Below, one piece after another: positions 18,430 through 29,454 of a stretch of DNA of 64,000 nt (the first letter of the stretch is position 1; each line of letters begins with the position of its first letter). The stretch covers positions 533,600-597,599 of the forward strand of contig NZ_ATKM01000011.1 in assembly GCF_000418555.1 (NCBI RefSeq). Reading direction: 5' to 3'. A program made the position numbers and the translations under genes. The DNA is from Pseudomonas sp. P818 (GTDB taxonomy: Bacteria > Pseudomonadota > Gammaproteobacteria > Pseudomonadales > Pseudomonadaceae). The notes beneath the pieces were generated by a model. The model had not been told where the DNA came from. It did not search any database and saw only the letters and a list, made by a program, of their open reading frames with translations.

Positions 18430-19470
18430 ATGCAGCTCACCGAACTCAGCCAACGCCTCGCCGATCTCGGCGCCAAACCCCAGCATATCGGGCGCATTAC
18501 CCGTGCCTGGCTGCAGGGCAAGGCACTGGATACCGGCACCAAGTACCAGAAGACCGAGAATTTCCTGCCGCTTACGGTGCGTGAGGGGCTGCCCGCCATC
18601 GCCGCCAGCCTCGAGCAGCTAGCTCGGGTAAGCACTGAACACCCGGGCGCCGACGGCTCATCGCGCCTGCTGGTGGAGCTGGCCGACAAGCAGATGGTCG
18701 AAAGCGTACTGCTGCCGCGCGACGGGCTGTGCATCTCCAGCCAGGTTGGTTGCGCCGTGGGCTGTACCTTCTGCATGACCGGCAAGAGCGGCCTGCTACG
18801 CCAACTCAGCAGTGCCGAGATGGTCGCGCAGGTGGTGCTGGGCCGCCGCCGGCGCGCGGTGAAGAAAGTGGTGTTCATGGGCATGGGCGAGCCCGCACAC
18901 AACCTCGACAACGTGCTGGAGGCCATCGACCTGCTCGGAACAGAAGGCGGCATCGGTCACCGCAACCTGGTGTTCTCCACGGTTGGCGATCCCCGTGTTT
19001 TCGAGCGCCTGCCAAAACAGCGCGTGCGCCCTGCCCTGGCCCTGTCGCTGCACACTACTGACGCCGAATTGCGCCAACGCCTGCTACCCCGAGCGCCGCG
19101 CATCGATCCCGAGCAGCTGATGGAGCTGGGCGAAGCCTATGCCCGCGCCATCGACTACCCAATCCAGTACCAATGGACGCTGCTCAAGGGCATCAACGAC
19201 AGCCAGCAGGAAATGGACAACATCCTGCGCCTGTTCAAGGGCAAGTTCGCCGTGCTCAACCTGATCCCCTACAACAGCCTGGAAGCCGATGACTACCAGC
19301 GCCCGGACGGCGAGCGCATCGTCGAGATGGTGCGCTATCTGCATAGCCGCGGTGTGCTGACCAAGGTGCGTAACTCCGCGGGTCAGGACGTGGACGGGGG
19401 TTGCGGCCAGCTACGTGCGCGAGCGGTGGATGTGATCAATACCAGTCGCCTGCATAAAAATCGCCGCTAA
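18430..19470 (+). CDS. RlmN-family radical SAM RNA methyltransferase (paralogue)
   Basis: Cytosolic radical SAM enzyme of 346 residues. The 4Fe-4S motif is CAVGCTFC (Cys108, Cys112, Cys115), preceded by Cys101 in LCISSQVGC and followed by GMGEPAHNLDNV. The methyl-carrying cysteine of RlmN/Cfr is kept as Cys325 in DVDGGCGQLR. It is shorter than RlmN at the N-terminus and lacks RlmN's usual context (ndk, pilF, ispG), so it is probably the second family member found in Pseudomonas rather than the housekeeping 23S A2503 enzyme. The exact RNA target is unknown. Confidence 0.82.
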   Translation: MQLTELSQRLADLGAKPQHIGRITRAWLQGKALDTGTKYQKTENFLPLTVREGLPAIAASLEQLARVSTEHPGADGSSRLLVELADKQMVESVLLPRDGLCISSQVGCAVGCTFCMTGKSGLLRQLSSAEMVAQVVLGRRRRAVKKVVFMGMGEPAHNLDNVLEAIDLLGTEGGIGHRNLVFSTVGDPRVFERLPKQRVRPALALSLHTTDAELRQRLLPRAPRIDPEQLMELGEAYARAIDYPIQYQWTLLKGINDSQQEMDNILRLFKGKFAVLNLIPYNSLEADDYQRPDGERIVEMVRYLHSRGVLTKVRNSAGQDVDGGCGQLRARAVDVINTSRLHKNRR

Positions 19471-19611
19471 GGCTCAAGACCGGCGTTTGCAGACCGATAC
19501 AAAGGTTAGAGATCACGCGCCAGGCCAGCAAAAAGCCAGCAGTGTACTAGGTTTGTAAAGAACCGCATTGCATGGATGCAGCCCCGTCGTCTTTGCACCC
19601 AGGAGCCATCC

Positions 19612-21495
19612 ATGAAAATCGCCCACAAGGTCGGTATAGCAGCTGCTACCGTGCTTTTTCTTACCACCAGCCTGCTGTCGCTGCTGCAGGTCACCCAGGT
19701 GCGCGACACCCTGCGTAGCCAGATCGAATCGAGCATTTCCGAATCGAGTAACGCTCTGGCACGACAGATCGAAAACTGGCTGAACGCCAAGCTGCGGCTC
19801 ATGGACATGATGTCGCAGGCCATCGACAGTCATTACGGCCCGGAAGAAACCCAGCGCGTTTTCGATCTGCCGTTGCTCAAGGATGAATTCATCCTCGTCT
19901 TCGGCGCACTGGAAGCAACCGGGCAAACCCTCAAGAACAGTGCGGACTGGAATCCGGCCGCAGACTATGACGGCCGCAAGCGCCCCTGGTACGACCTTGG
20001 CAAAGGAGCCGACCGAGCGGTACTGACCGAGCCCTACGTCGACTCCACCACCGGTGAAATCCTGATTTCGGCAGTCGCCAAGATCAGCGACGCAGGACGG
20101 TTCCTCGGCGTGTTCGGCGGCGATATCCGCCTGCAGTCGGTCGCTGATGCAGTCAATACCCTGGATTTCAATGGTGCCGGTTACGCCTTTCTGCTCAGCC
20201 GCTCGGGCAACATCATTTCCCACCCCAACGCCGACTATAACGGCAAATCCTACAGCGAACTGTTCAACGGCCAGAGCCCGACTCTGAGCAAGGAACTGCG
20301 CGAAGTCGAGGGTGGCGGCAAGAACCTGCTGGTCTCTTTCACCCCGCTGCCCAATCTGCGCGGCATGGACTGGTACATCGGCGTGGTGCTGGACGAGAGC
20401 GTGGTCATGGCCGAGACCAATCGTCTGACCTGGCTGGCAGCAATCGGCACCCTGGTCGGCGTCGCCATCAGCCTGGTGGTGCTGGTCCTGCTGATGAACA
20501 GCCTGCTCAAGCCACTGGGCCTGCTCAGCACCTCGCTGCGTGAAATCAACAGCGGTGAAGGCGACCTGACCCGCCGCCTGGCGATCACCAGCAACGACGA
20601 GGTCGGCGAGCTGTCGCAGGAGTTCAACCGTTTCCTGCAGACCCTGCAGACACTGATCGGCGACGTCATGAGCAGCTCGCATCGGGTGCGCGAGAGCACC
20701 GCACTGACCTCGAACGAATCGGAACAGGCCGCTCGCCGCCTGCAAGAGCAGCTGCAGGAGGTGGATCAACTGGCCACTGCCATGCAGGAAATGGCCTCCA
20801 CCGCCGAGGAAGTGGCGCGCAATGCCCAGGCCGCAGCCCAGGCGGCCGTCGCTGCCAACGAGGAAACCGAGAACGGCGTGCGCGTGGTATCGCAATCGAG
20901 TTCGGCGATTCGCCACCTGGCGGACGAGATGGATGGCACCAGTCATGCAATCAACGAACTGGCCAAGCTCAGCCACAATATCGAGTCGATCCTGCAGGTC
21001 ATCACCAGTATCGCCGAGCAGACCAACCTGCTGGCACTGAACGCCGCCATCGAGGCCGCGCGCGCAGGCGAATCCGGGCGTGGCTTCGCCGTGGTCGCCG
21101 ACGAGGTCCGTTCGCTGGCTTCGCGCACGCAGCAGGCCACGCAGGAAATCCGCCAGATGATCGACCAGTTGCAGGGTGGCGTACGCCAGGCAGAAAGTCG
21201 CATGCAGCAAAGCCGCGACACCGCCAGCAAGACCGCCGAAGAGGCCAGCGCGGCCAATGACATGCTCGGCCGTATCCGCGAGGCCATCACCCGCATCAAC
21301 GACATGAACCTGCAGATCGCCACCGCAGCCGAAGAGCAGAGCGCCACCACCGAGGAAATCAACCGCAATACCACCAACATTCGCGACATCAGCCATGAAC
21401 TGGCTGGCGGCGCCGAACAGCAGGTTCGCCAGTGCGCCTCGATGGTGGAGCAAGTCGGCCAGCAGGATCGCCTGCTGGGCCGCTTCAAGGTCTGA
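19612..21495 (+). CDS. Methyl-accepting chemotaxis protein with dCache domain (amino-acid sensor type)
   Basis: Inner-membrane receptor of 627 residues. TM1 is at about 7-28; the periplasmic dCache domain spans about 30-270; TM2 is near 275-297; a HAMP follows; the signalling domain carries the hairpin tip [21 protein letters not shown]. In the sensor, [14 protein letters not shown] and [11 protein letters not shown] match the amino-acid-binding motif (Y, R, W-Y, then Y and D) of the PctA-type dCache_1AA group. It is therefore likely to sense amino acids (inference from motif). The ATG at 19612 follows AGGAGCC. Bidirectional terminator downstream. Confidence 0.92.
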   Translation: MKIAHKVGIAAATVLFLTTSLLSLLQVTQVRDTLRSQIESSISESSNALARQIENWLNAKLRLMDMMSQAIDSHYGPEETQRVFDLPLLKDEFILVFGALEATGQTLKNSADWNPAADYDGRKRPWYDLGKGADRAVLTEPYVDSTTGEILISAVAKISDAGRFLGVFGGDIRLQSVADAVNTLDFNGAGYAFLLSRSGNIISHPNADYNGKSYSELFNGQSPTLSKELREVEGGGKNLLVSFTPLPNLRGMDWYIGVVLDESVVMAETNRLTWLAAIGTLVGVAISLVVLVLLMNSLLKPLGLLSTSLREINSGEGDLTRRLAITSNDEVGELSQEFNRFLQTLQTLIGDVMSSSHRVRESTALTSNESEQAARRLQEQLQEVDQLATAMQEMASTAEEVARNAQAAAQAAVAANEETENGVRVVSQSSSAIRHLADEMDGTSHAINELAKLSHNIESILQVITSIAEQTNLLALNAAIEAARAGESGRGFAVVADEVRSLASRTQQATQEIRQMIDQLQGGVRQAESRMQQSRDTASKTAEEASAANDMLGRIREAITRINDMNLQIATAAEEQSATTEEINRNTTNIRDISHELAGGAEQQVRQCASMVEQVGQQDRLLGRFKV

Positions 21496-21522
21496 ACCAA
21501 GCGCAGCTAACCCGCGCGCAGG

Positions 21523-21551
21523 AAAAAGCCCCGGCATGCCGGGGCTTTTTA
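21523..21551. terminator. Bidirectional intrinsic terminator
   Basis: Perfect inverted repeat of AAAAAGCCCCGGCA with its complement, with A- and T-runs at the two ends. It lies between the convergent chemoreceptor and binding-protein genes. Confidence 0.94.
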
Positions 21552-21561
21552 ATCGTAGCGA

Positions 21562-22638
21562 TCAGACACCGCTCTTCACCTTGCTCCAGATGCGCGTGCG
21601 TACCCGGTCGATCTTCAACGGCATGGCCTCCAGCGTGTACAGCTTGTCCATGACCGCGTCAGGTGGATAGACGGTCGGGTCTGCCTTGAGCGCGGGATCG
21701 ACCAGGCTGTCGGCCTTGGCGTTGCCATTGGCGTACTTCACATGATTGCTGATGGCAGCCATCACCTCGGGCTGCAGCAGGTAGTTCATGAAGGCATAGG
21801 CGCCCTCTTCATTCCCTGAATCAGCCGGCATGGCCACCATGTCGAACCAGATCGGCGCGCCTTCCTTGGGAATCTCGTACTGAATCTTCACCCCGTTGCT
21901 CGCTTCTGCGGCGCGGGCGCCAGCCTGCATGATGTCGCCAGAGAAGCCGACTGCCATGCAGATCTCGCCATTGGCCAGGTCACCAACGTATTTGGAGGAG
22001 TGGAAATAGCGCACGTTCTTGCGCATCTCCATCAGTAGCGCTTCGGCGCGCCGATAATCCTCGGGGTTCTTGCTATGGTGCGGTAGCCCCAGATGATGCA
22101 GGGCAATCGGCAGCATTTCCGGGCCGTTGTCGAGGATCGCCACGCCGCACTGGTTGAGCTTGGCCAGCGTGGCCGGGTCGAACAGCACGTCCCAGCTGTC
22201 CATCTTCACGTCATCGCCCAAGACCGCACGTACCTTGTCGACGTTGTAACCGATACCAGTGCTGCCCCACAGGTAAGGGAAGCCGTGTTCGTTGCCCGGA
22301 TCGTTCACCTCCAGCGCTCTCATCAGCACCGGGTTGAGGTTGTTCCAGTTCGGTAGCTTGCTGCGATCGAGCTTCTTCAGTGCGCCACCCTGGATCTGCC
22401 GGGCCATGAAGTGGTTGGAGGGGAACACCACGTCGTACCCGGAGCGACCGGCCATGAGCTTGGCGTCCAGCGTCTCGTTGCTGTCATAGACGTCGTAATG
22501 GGTGCCCAGGCCGCTGCTCTTTTCGAACTGCTTGAGGGTGTCCGGGGCGATGTAGTCGGTCCAGTTGTAGATACGCACGCTGTCAGCGGCATGGGCGGTG
22601 CCGGCCAGGATCAGGCACGGCAGGAGTTTCTTCAGCAT
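21562..22638 (-). CDS. Polyamine-type periplasmic binding protein (PotF/SpuD family)
   Basis: Secreted binding protein of 358 residues with a signal peptide ending GTAHA-A. The mature start DSVRIYNWTDYIAPDTLKQF is typical of putrescine/spermidine binders, as are YDVYDSNETLDAKL and YLWGSTGIGYN. No permease or ATPase genes adjoin it, so it is an orphan receptor that may feed another polyamine transporter. It ends a leftward gene set (AraC regulator, FAD oxidase, cupin), which suggests amine or polyamine use. Confidence 0.9.
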   Translation of the reverse strand: MLKKLLPCLILAGTAHAADSVRIYNWTDYIAPDTLKQFEKSSGLGTHYDVYDSNETLDAKLMAGRSGYDVVFPSNHFMARQIQGGALKKLDRSKLPNWNNLNPVLMRALEVNDPGNEHGFPYLWGSTGIGYNVDKVRAVLGDDVKMDSWDVLFDPATLAKLNQCGVAILDNGPEMLPIALHHLGLPHHSKNPEDYRRAEALLMEMRKNVRYFHSSKYVGDLANGEICMAVGFSGDIMQAGARAAEASNGVKIQYEIPKEGAPIWFDMVAMPADSGNEEGAYAFMNYLLQPEVMAAISNHVKYANGNAKADSLVDPALKADPTVYPPDAVMDKLYTLEAMPLKIDRVRTRIWSKVKSGV

Positions 22639-22692
22639 GGAATACCTCGTCGATGATCTTGTTGTTGTAGGCAGTCACTGAAAAGGTGCTGG

Positions 22693-23034
22693 TCAGAAGA
22701 TCAGCACATAGGTCTTACGCACCGTTTCTTGTATGTCCCAGATGCCGAGGGTGTTGGCCGGCATCATCAACGCGTCGCCAGCGCGGATCTCGATAGCCTC
22801 GCCGCCGTCAGGCGTGAAGGTGCAGCGCCCGGCCACGAAGTGACAGAACTCCTGCTGCACGATCTGTCGGCGCCAGCGCCCCGGCGTGCATTCCCAGACG
22901 CCGGTCTCGACGCCATCACTGCGCTCGACACTGGTGGTCGAGGCGACCGCCACCGGCTCGCCCAGCGGGACGGCGACAGGGTTGGACGTATCCAGGACGA
23001 TGCCGGGGGTGTCGCGAAAATAGGTAATGTTCAT
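22693..23034 (-). CDS. Cupin domain protein (COG3450 type)
   Basis: Single-cupin protein of 113 residues. GVWECTPGRWRRQIVQQEFCHFVAG and DGGEAIEIRAGDALMMPANTLGIW are the two cupin motifs. The first keeps Glu and His but is poorer in metal ligands than a dioxygenase. This DUF861 type is common beside gamma-glutamylputrescine oxidase-like genes in pseudomonads. It is 33 bp from the oxidase gene and about 50 bp from the binding-protein gene. Confidence 0.85.
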   Translation of the reverse strand: MNITYFRDTPGIVLDTSNPVAVPLGEPVAVASTTSVERSDGVETGVWECTPGRWRRQIVQQEFCHFVAGRCTFTPDGGEAIEIRAGDALMMPANTLGIWDIQETVRKTYVLIF

Positions 23035-23067
23035 GAGTACTCCAGATAAAGAACGGCTGGCATTCGC

Positions 23068-24471
23068 TCAGCCCATCAGGCTTTCCATGCGCGCCGCCAC
23101 CGCCTGCGCCAGACGCCGTCGCCAGGCTGGGCTGCGCGGGTTGGCGAGTACTTCGTCCTCGTGAACGAAACTGCGGATGATCGCGTTGTAACCGAGCCAG
23201 CGGCAGGGTTCGGGCTCCCAGCGAGGCAAACGGGAAATCGGGCTGTCATTCAGCACCCAGGGCTGGTGCAGCAGTTCGCTGTCGCGGCCCAGAATCAGAT
23301 CAGCCAGGGTTCGTCCACCCAGGTTGCTGGCACCGACGCCCTCACCACCGTAGCCGCCAGACAGTGCGATACGGTTGCGCGAGTCACGCAGCATGTGCGG
23401 CTGGAAGCGCCGTGCCATGCCCAGATTGCCACCCCAGGAGTGGCTGAAGCGCACCTTGCGCAGTTGCGGGAAGAGTTCGCCCATCAAATGGCGGCGCAGG
23501 TCGAGTTCGTCATCGGTGAGGTTGAAGTCGCTGCGCAGCCGGCCTCCAAAGCGATAGCCACCACGCGCACCGAAGATAAGACGATCATCGAGGCTGCGCT
23601 GGCCATAGGTGACCTGGCGGCTGAATTCGCTGAACGCCTGCCCACGCTCCAGGCCGATACCGGCCCAAATGTCCGCCGGCAGCGGCTCGGTGGCCACGAT
23701 CAGGCTCTGCACCGGCAACTGGTGATTGCCCAGCGGTGACAAGGTGGCCGCATAACCCTCGATGGCCGGCACCACCCAATCAGCCGCGACGCGAGCCTGT
23801 GCCGTGCGCACCTGGCCTGGCTGCCAGTCGATCACCGGGCTGCGCTCGTAGAGCTCGACGCCCATATCTTCGATGCTACGCGCCAGACCCCGCACCAGGC
23901 TGGCAGGCTGAATGGTCGCGCAATGCGGGCTGTACAGCGCGCCATAGGCATTGGCGACACGCAGTTGCGCGGCCAGCTCGCTCGGTGACAGCCAGCGGTA
24001 ATCATCTTCACCGAGGCCCAGCTCGCGCAAGTGCTCGAGGTAATCGCGCAGGCGCACTTCCTGCTCCGGATAGCGCGCGGCGCAATACAGCACGCCACCC
24101 TTGCGCAGGTCGCAATCGATGCCTTCGCGGGCCACCACCTCGGCCACTTCGTCGGGAATAGCGTGCAGCAGGTCGAAGGATGCCTTGCGCGCGGCAGACG
24201 GCCGAGCGGCCAGCAGGTGATCCTCACCGAGCAGGTTACCCATCAGCCAGCCGCCGTTACGCCCGGAAGCGCCGAAACCGGCCGTCTCGGCCTCCAAAAT
24301 CACGACGCGCAGTTGTGGGGCATACCGTTTGAGGTAATAGGCCGTCCACAGGCCGGTATAGCCGGCGCCGATGATGGCTACGTCTGCCTGAATATCGTGC
24401 TGCAGGCTGGGCCGCGCCTGCAGTGGATCATCGAGCTGATCCATCCATAGGCTGATGTTGCGCCAGTTCAT
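23068..24471 (-). CDS. FAD-dependent amine oxidase/oxidoreductase (PuuB/PauB-like)
   Basis: Flavoenzyme of 467 residues in the DAO family, probably oxidising an amine or gamma-glutamyl-polyamine. The dinucleotide-binding motif is DVAIIGAGYTGLWTAYYL, and ASGRNGGWLMG is the family's FAD-contact segment. The C-terminus holds ALSGGYGGEGVGASNLGGR. In-frame ATGs lie at 24501 and 24486, but GGAGG five bases before the ATG at 24471 selects that start. It heads the oxidase, cupin and binding-protein set, with the AraC gene just upstream on the same strand. Confidence 0.9.
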   Translation of the reverse strand: MNWRNISLWMDQLDDPLQARPSLQHDIQADVAIIGAGYTGLWTAYYLKRYAPQLRVVILEAETAGFGASGRNGGWLMGNLLGEDHLLAARPSAARKASFDLLHAIPDEVAEVVAREGIDCDLRKGGVLYCAARYPEQEVRLRDYLEHLRELGLGEDDYRWLSPSELAAQLRVANAYGALYSPHCATIQPASLVRGLARSIEDMGVELYERSPVIDWQPGQVRTAQARVAADWVVPAIEGYAATLSPLGNHQLPVQSLIVATEPLPADIWAGIGLERGQAFSEFSRQVTYGQRSLDDRLIFGARGGYRFGGRLRSDFNLTDDELDLRRHLMGELFPQLRKVRFSHSWGGNLGMARRFQPHMLRDSRNRIALSGGYGGEGVGASNLGGRTLADLILGRDSELLHQPWVLNDSPISRLPRWEPEPCRWLGYNAIIRSFVHEDEVLANPRSPAWRRRLAQAVAARMESLMG

Positions 24472-24516
24472 CCATGCCTCCGTCATCGGTTGATGACGCA
24501 AGGCTAGTAGTGGCGA

Positions 24517-25338
24517 TCAGGTGCTGTCTTGCGTGCGTGCCCGCGAGGAAATTCTCCTGAGATAAGCCTTCGGCGATAGCCCGGTGTGGCGCTTGAAACA
24601 GCTGTAGAACGCCGACAGGGAATTGAAGCCTGAAGCAAAGGCCAGCTCGTCGATACGTTTCAGGTCACTGCCGGCCTGCAGGGCGTCGAGCAGGTACTGC
24701 AGGCGAGCGCGATTGACGTAGCGATAGAAGCTTTCGCCAAGCACCTGGTTGAGCAGATGGGAAATCTGGTTGCGGCTGTAGCCGGTCGCCGCTGCCACCT
24801 GCTGCAGGTCCAGCTCCGGGTCGAGAAATGGCCGGCTGCGCTGGAAATAATCCTGTAGATCCTGCGCCAGTTGTCCTAGCTGACGCGTCGACAGCCCCAG
24901 ACGGCTGATCGCCGGGCGCGAAGTGGCAGTTTCGCCCGCGCCACGGGTCTCGTGCACGAGGGTCGCGTATTCGTTGATGCGCCAGATCAGGCCGTCGCGC
25001 ACGGTGATGGCCTCGCCGGTGCGAAACGATACCAGCCCGTCCCCGCCCAGCAGGCTGGTGCGGTACTGAATGAAGGCCGTATGGCCATCGATGCGAATAC
25101 GATCGACATGCTCCAGCAGCTCGCCCGGGCGCCGCGGCAGGTTGGCCTCGACGTACTCGCGCAGGTCGGCCAGGCGCATGCAACGCTGCTGATAGAAATC
25201 GTTGTATTCGATATCCGGGTGATACAGCGCCAGCACCGCTTCGAGGTCGCGGTGCTTCCAGCTCAGGTGGTAGCGCAGGATGGTCTCGCGGGTGCGCTCG
25301 GTTTGCGCGGCATCGTCGGCAAAAAGATCGTCAGGCAT
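24517..25338 (-). CDS. AraC-family regulator fused to a SnoaL/NTF2-like sensor domain
   Basis: Regulator of 273 residues. Residues about 15-130 form an NTF2-like cone (ILRYHLSWKHRDLEAVLALYHPDIEYND ends within it), a pocket fold used by ketosteroid isomerases. Residues about 165-265 are a standard AraC double HTH (LQQVAAATGYSRNQISHLLN; ELAFASGFNSLSAFYSCFKR). Most AraC proteins use a cupin-like sensor, so the NTF2 pocket is unusual. It precedes the oxidase operon by about 45 bp and probably controls it. The ligand could be the amine substrate or its aldehyde (inference). Confidence 0.87.
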   Translation of the reverse strand: MPDDLFADDAAQTERTRETILRYHLSWKHRDLEAVLALYHPDIEYNDFYQQRCMRLADLREYVEANLPRRPGELLEHVDRIRIDGHTAFIQYRTSLLGGDGLVSFRTGEAITVRDGLIWRINEYATLVHETRGAGETATSRPAISRLGLSTRQLGQLAQDLQDYFQRSRPFLDPELDLQQVAAATGYSRNQISHLLNQVLGESFYRYVNRARLQYLLDALQAGSDLKRIDELAFASGFNSLSAFYSCFKRHTGLSPKAYLRRISSRARTQDST

Positions 25339-25455
25339 GGTCGGCGTCGGTGGTCAGCGCCCTGGCAGATTGCCTGATTAGCAGAAGCCAGCCTAGCCCC
25401 TCGTGCTGCCTGGCGGGTTGCGGACTATGCTTGCAGCAGCGAAGGAGAGACTGAC

Positions 25456-25683
25456 ATGACAGATCAGGACAAAGATCCCCAGCAGGCCCCGCTGACCCTG
25501 CGCGAGATGCTGCAGAGCGTGCTGGCGGCTGCGCTCGGCGTACAGAGCGGCAAGAATCGCAGCCGTGACTTCAGCCGCGGCAAACCCGGTCATTTCATTC
25601 TGCTCGGGATACTCTTCACTGCCTTGTTCGTGATCGTGCTGCTGGGTGCGGTGAAACTGATCCTGCACATGGCGACCGGCTGA
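25456..25683 (+). CDS. DUF2970 small membrane protein
   Basis: Protein of 75 residues. A basic amphipathic N-terminal half (LREMLQSVLAAALGVQSG) precedes one membrane helix (FILLGILFTALFVIVLLGAV). This is the usual DUF2970 layout; function unknown. It starts after GAAGGAGAG. Its stop directly abuts the stop of the convergent binding-protein gene. Confidence 0.83.
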   Translation: MTDQDKDPQQAPLTLREMLQSVLAAALGVQSGKNRSRDFSRGKPGHFILLGILFTALFVIVLLGAVKLILHMATG

Positions 25684-26745
25684 TCAGTTCAGCAACGATG
25701 CAATCGAGCAGTCATACCGCTGCAGCTGAGGCTGTGCCACCGCGCTGAACTGGCGAAAATCCATTCCGATATCTGCCTGGCCGAGGCGACTGAGCAGCCG
25801 ATGTGCCTGCTCCCCGTCGATGATGCGCAGCAGCCGCGCCTCCTGATCCTTGTCACCGCGCTCGATGAAGTCCAACCCGCGGGCGTGATCACTGAGCATC
25901 ACCATAGCGCAGGCGCCCAGAAGGAAATGTCCGCTTGCCAGGACCTCGACCTGGCCGTCGATTCGCGCTTGCAGCACCCGGGCCGAGTTGTTCAGCGCAG
26001 CATAGTGCAATGCTCTGCCCTGCTCGCCAGCCGCGCGCATCACACCAAAGGCCATTGCATCGTTGGCGGACCAGATCAGGCTGACATTGGGGTAACGCGG
26101 CAGCAGGCCGAGCGCCTGCTCATAGGCACGCTGCTCCTGCCACTCGCCATGCACCGCTTGCACCAAACGCACATGCGGCGCCTCGATCAGCGCACGTTGC
26201 AGACCAGCAAGACGCAGTATCGAGGATGGTGTCTGCTTGACCCCGGAGAATGCCAGCATCTCGGTCGGTTGACCGCGGCTGAGCTGGAGCAGACTGCGCC
26301 CCATCAGGTAGCCCGCTTCCTCGTCGTTGGGCACCAGACTGCCCAGCCAGTTGCGATGACGTTCACGGCTGCCACCGATCAGGCTCTGCTGCTCATCGGT
26401 GAGCGTGCTGTGCAGGGCGAAAAGACGCACCTGACTGCCTTCGAACAAACGCAGCAGTTCAGGCCCCAGGAACTGCTCGTTGGTAAAGATGAGGTAATCC
26501 GGATGCACGCCCTGCAGAACCTGTCGGGCATTGCTGAGCATGCGCACAGGGTCGCGTTCAGCGTAAAGCACGGTTAGTTGCACGCCCAGATCGCCAGCGG
26601 CGTCAGCCATATAAAGGGCGTAATCGCTCCAGAACGGCTCGTCGGAATAACCGGGATTGAGAAACACCACCGACGGCGCACGCGATTGCGCTGTCGCCAG
26701 TGCACAGCAAAACAGTAACCCCAGGCCCAACACCCACCTGCTCAC
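25684..26745 (-). CDS. Orphan sugar-type periplasmic binding protein (Peripla_BP_4)
   Basis: Secreted protein of 353 residues with signal LGLLFCCALATAQS. VVFLNPGYSDEPFW begins the mature domain, and VSLIWSANDAMAFGVMRAA is the typical hinge-side motif of ribose/LuxP-like binders. There are no ABC transporter, kinase or GGDEF genes nearby, so it may be the extracytoplasmic partner of a remote sensor or transporter. Its stop abuts the stop of the DUF2970 gene. Confidence 0.84.
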   Translation of the reverse strand: MSRWVLGLGLLFCCALATAQSRAPSVVFLNPGYSDEPFWSDYALYMADAAGDLGVQLTVLYAERDPVRMLSNARQVLQGVHPDYLIFTNEQFLGPELLRLFEGSQVRLFALHSTLTDEQQSLIGGSRERHRNWLGSLVPNDEEAGYLMGRSLLQLSRGQPTEMLAFSGVKQTPSSILRLAGLQRALIEAPHVRLVQAVHGEWQEQRAYEQALGLLPRYPNVSLIWSANDAMAFGVMRAAGEQGRALHYAALNNSARVLQARIDGQVEVLASGHFLLGACAMVMLSDHARGLDFIERGDKDQEARLLRIIDGEQAHRLLSRLGQADIGMDFRQFSAVAQPQLQRYDCSIASLLN

Positions 26746-26790
26746 GACGCCCCTCCCCGATTGACGGGGCGCAGTATAGGGCGCAAACGG

Positions 26791-26822
26791 AAAAAGGCCG
26801 ACCGCTAATGCGCGTCGGCCTT
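26791..26822 (-). terminator. Intrinsic terminator of the 37-residue gene
   Basis: On the minus strand, AAGGCCGAC and GTCGGCCTT (26794-26802 and 26814-26822) pair around an 11-nt loop and are followed by a T-run. It lies just after the stop of the small gene. Confidence 0.85.
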
Positions 26823-26827
26823 CGCTC

Positions 26828-26941
26828 TCACTGCCCGCTGACCCAGAAAACCGCCGTGCCTACTGCAATCAGGATCAGGCAGAAGATCGCCCAGGCATCG
26901 ATGACACTGTCGGAATTGTCCATATCGGTGTGTTCGCTCAT
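26828..26941 (-). CDS. Small single-helix membrane protein, 37 residues
   Basis: Starts MSEHTDMDNSDSVIDAWAIF, then a hydrophobic helix (CLILIAVGTAVFWVSG). An acidic N-terminus is followed by a C-terminal anchor. The ribosome site GGGGGAG, the dedicated terminator and the recurrence of similar proteins in pseudomonads support it. Function unknown. Confidence 0.7.
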   Translation of the reverse strand: MSEHTDMDNSDSVIDAWAIFCLILIAVGTAVFWVSGQ

Positions 26942-27175
26942 GGCTCCCCCTCTTCTTGTGATTGTGGGTGACGCACACTGTATTTAAGACCAGCCTCGGC
27001 ATTGGCTCAAACCATCTGGTTATGCTTTAGGGCGGTCTTATTCCTTAAAGCTAGGTTTATATATTCAAACATCACTTTTACGCATAAACCTGAGCTGGTA
27101 TCGTGCCCCGGCTCCTCGGGAGTGCGCGGCCGTGCGCGCTGATTGGCAGTAAGTAGCCTGAAAACAGGACCCTTC

Positions 27176-28817
<1,642 letters not shown>

Positions 28818-28834
<17 letters not shown>

Positions 28835-29315
28835 GAACGGCCAGGTGGTCGACGAAACCTGGCACCTGCTGGCCAAGGACGTGACCCTGGACGTCATTCC
28901 CAACTGCGACGACATCATCGTTCCGCTGAACCTGTGGCGCGAGCATGCCCATGCGCTGAAAGCCCGCGACGGCGGCCTCGGCGTATGGCTGGAAGCCGGT
29001 GACGAGATCGAGGAAATCGCCGATGACCTGGCGCATTTCCAAGTCATCGCCCTGGAATTCCCCGCCTTCACCGATGGCCGTCACTCCTCCACCGCCTACC
29101 TGCTGCGCACCCGCTACGGCTACAAGGGCGAAGTACGCGCCATCGGCGACGTGCTGCGCGATCAGCTGTTTGCCCTCAAGCGCGTTGGCTTCGATGCCTT
29201 CGCCCTGCGCGCGGACAAGGACCCGTTTGATGCGCTGAAGGCCTTCGAGGATTACAGCGAGGTCTATCAGGCCTCAGCCGATCAGCCGCAACCGCTGTTC
29301 CGTCGCCGCGCCTGA
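28818..29315 (+). CDS. DUF934 protein, sulfite-reduction partner
   Basis: Soluble protein of 165 residues that begins inside the last codons of cysI (17-base overlap), so the two are translationally linked. MQRIIKNGQVVDETWHLL, GVWLEAGDEIEEI and RHSSTAYLLRTRYGYKGE fit DUF934, almost always encoded beside cysI in pseudomonads. It is thought to assist sulfite reduction, possibly in electron supply; the biochemical role is unproven. Terminator downstream. Confidence 0.92.
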
Positions 29316-29335
29316 TCACGGCAGCTGAAACGCCC

Positions 29336-29366
29336 AAAACGCCCCGACTGGTTCGGGGCGTTTTGC
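29336..29366. terminator. Intrinsic terminator of cysI-DUF934
   Basis: Arms AAAACGCCCCGA (29336-29347) and TCGGGGCGTTTT (29353-29364) around CTGGT. Confidence 0.93.
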
Positions 29367-29454
29367 TTTGCGTGGACCGCTCAGGCAATTGGGTCGAACC
29401 GTACCGCGTCAGTGAAGTCGGACCCTATAAGCCCACCGCTTAGGGAGTACCGCC

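Noticed and set aside
19513..21537. Minus-strand frame of 674 codons opposite the chemoreceptor gene
   Set aside because: Shadow of the coiled-coil region of the receptor; no recognisable domain.
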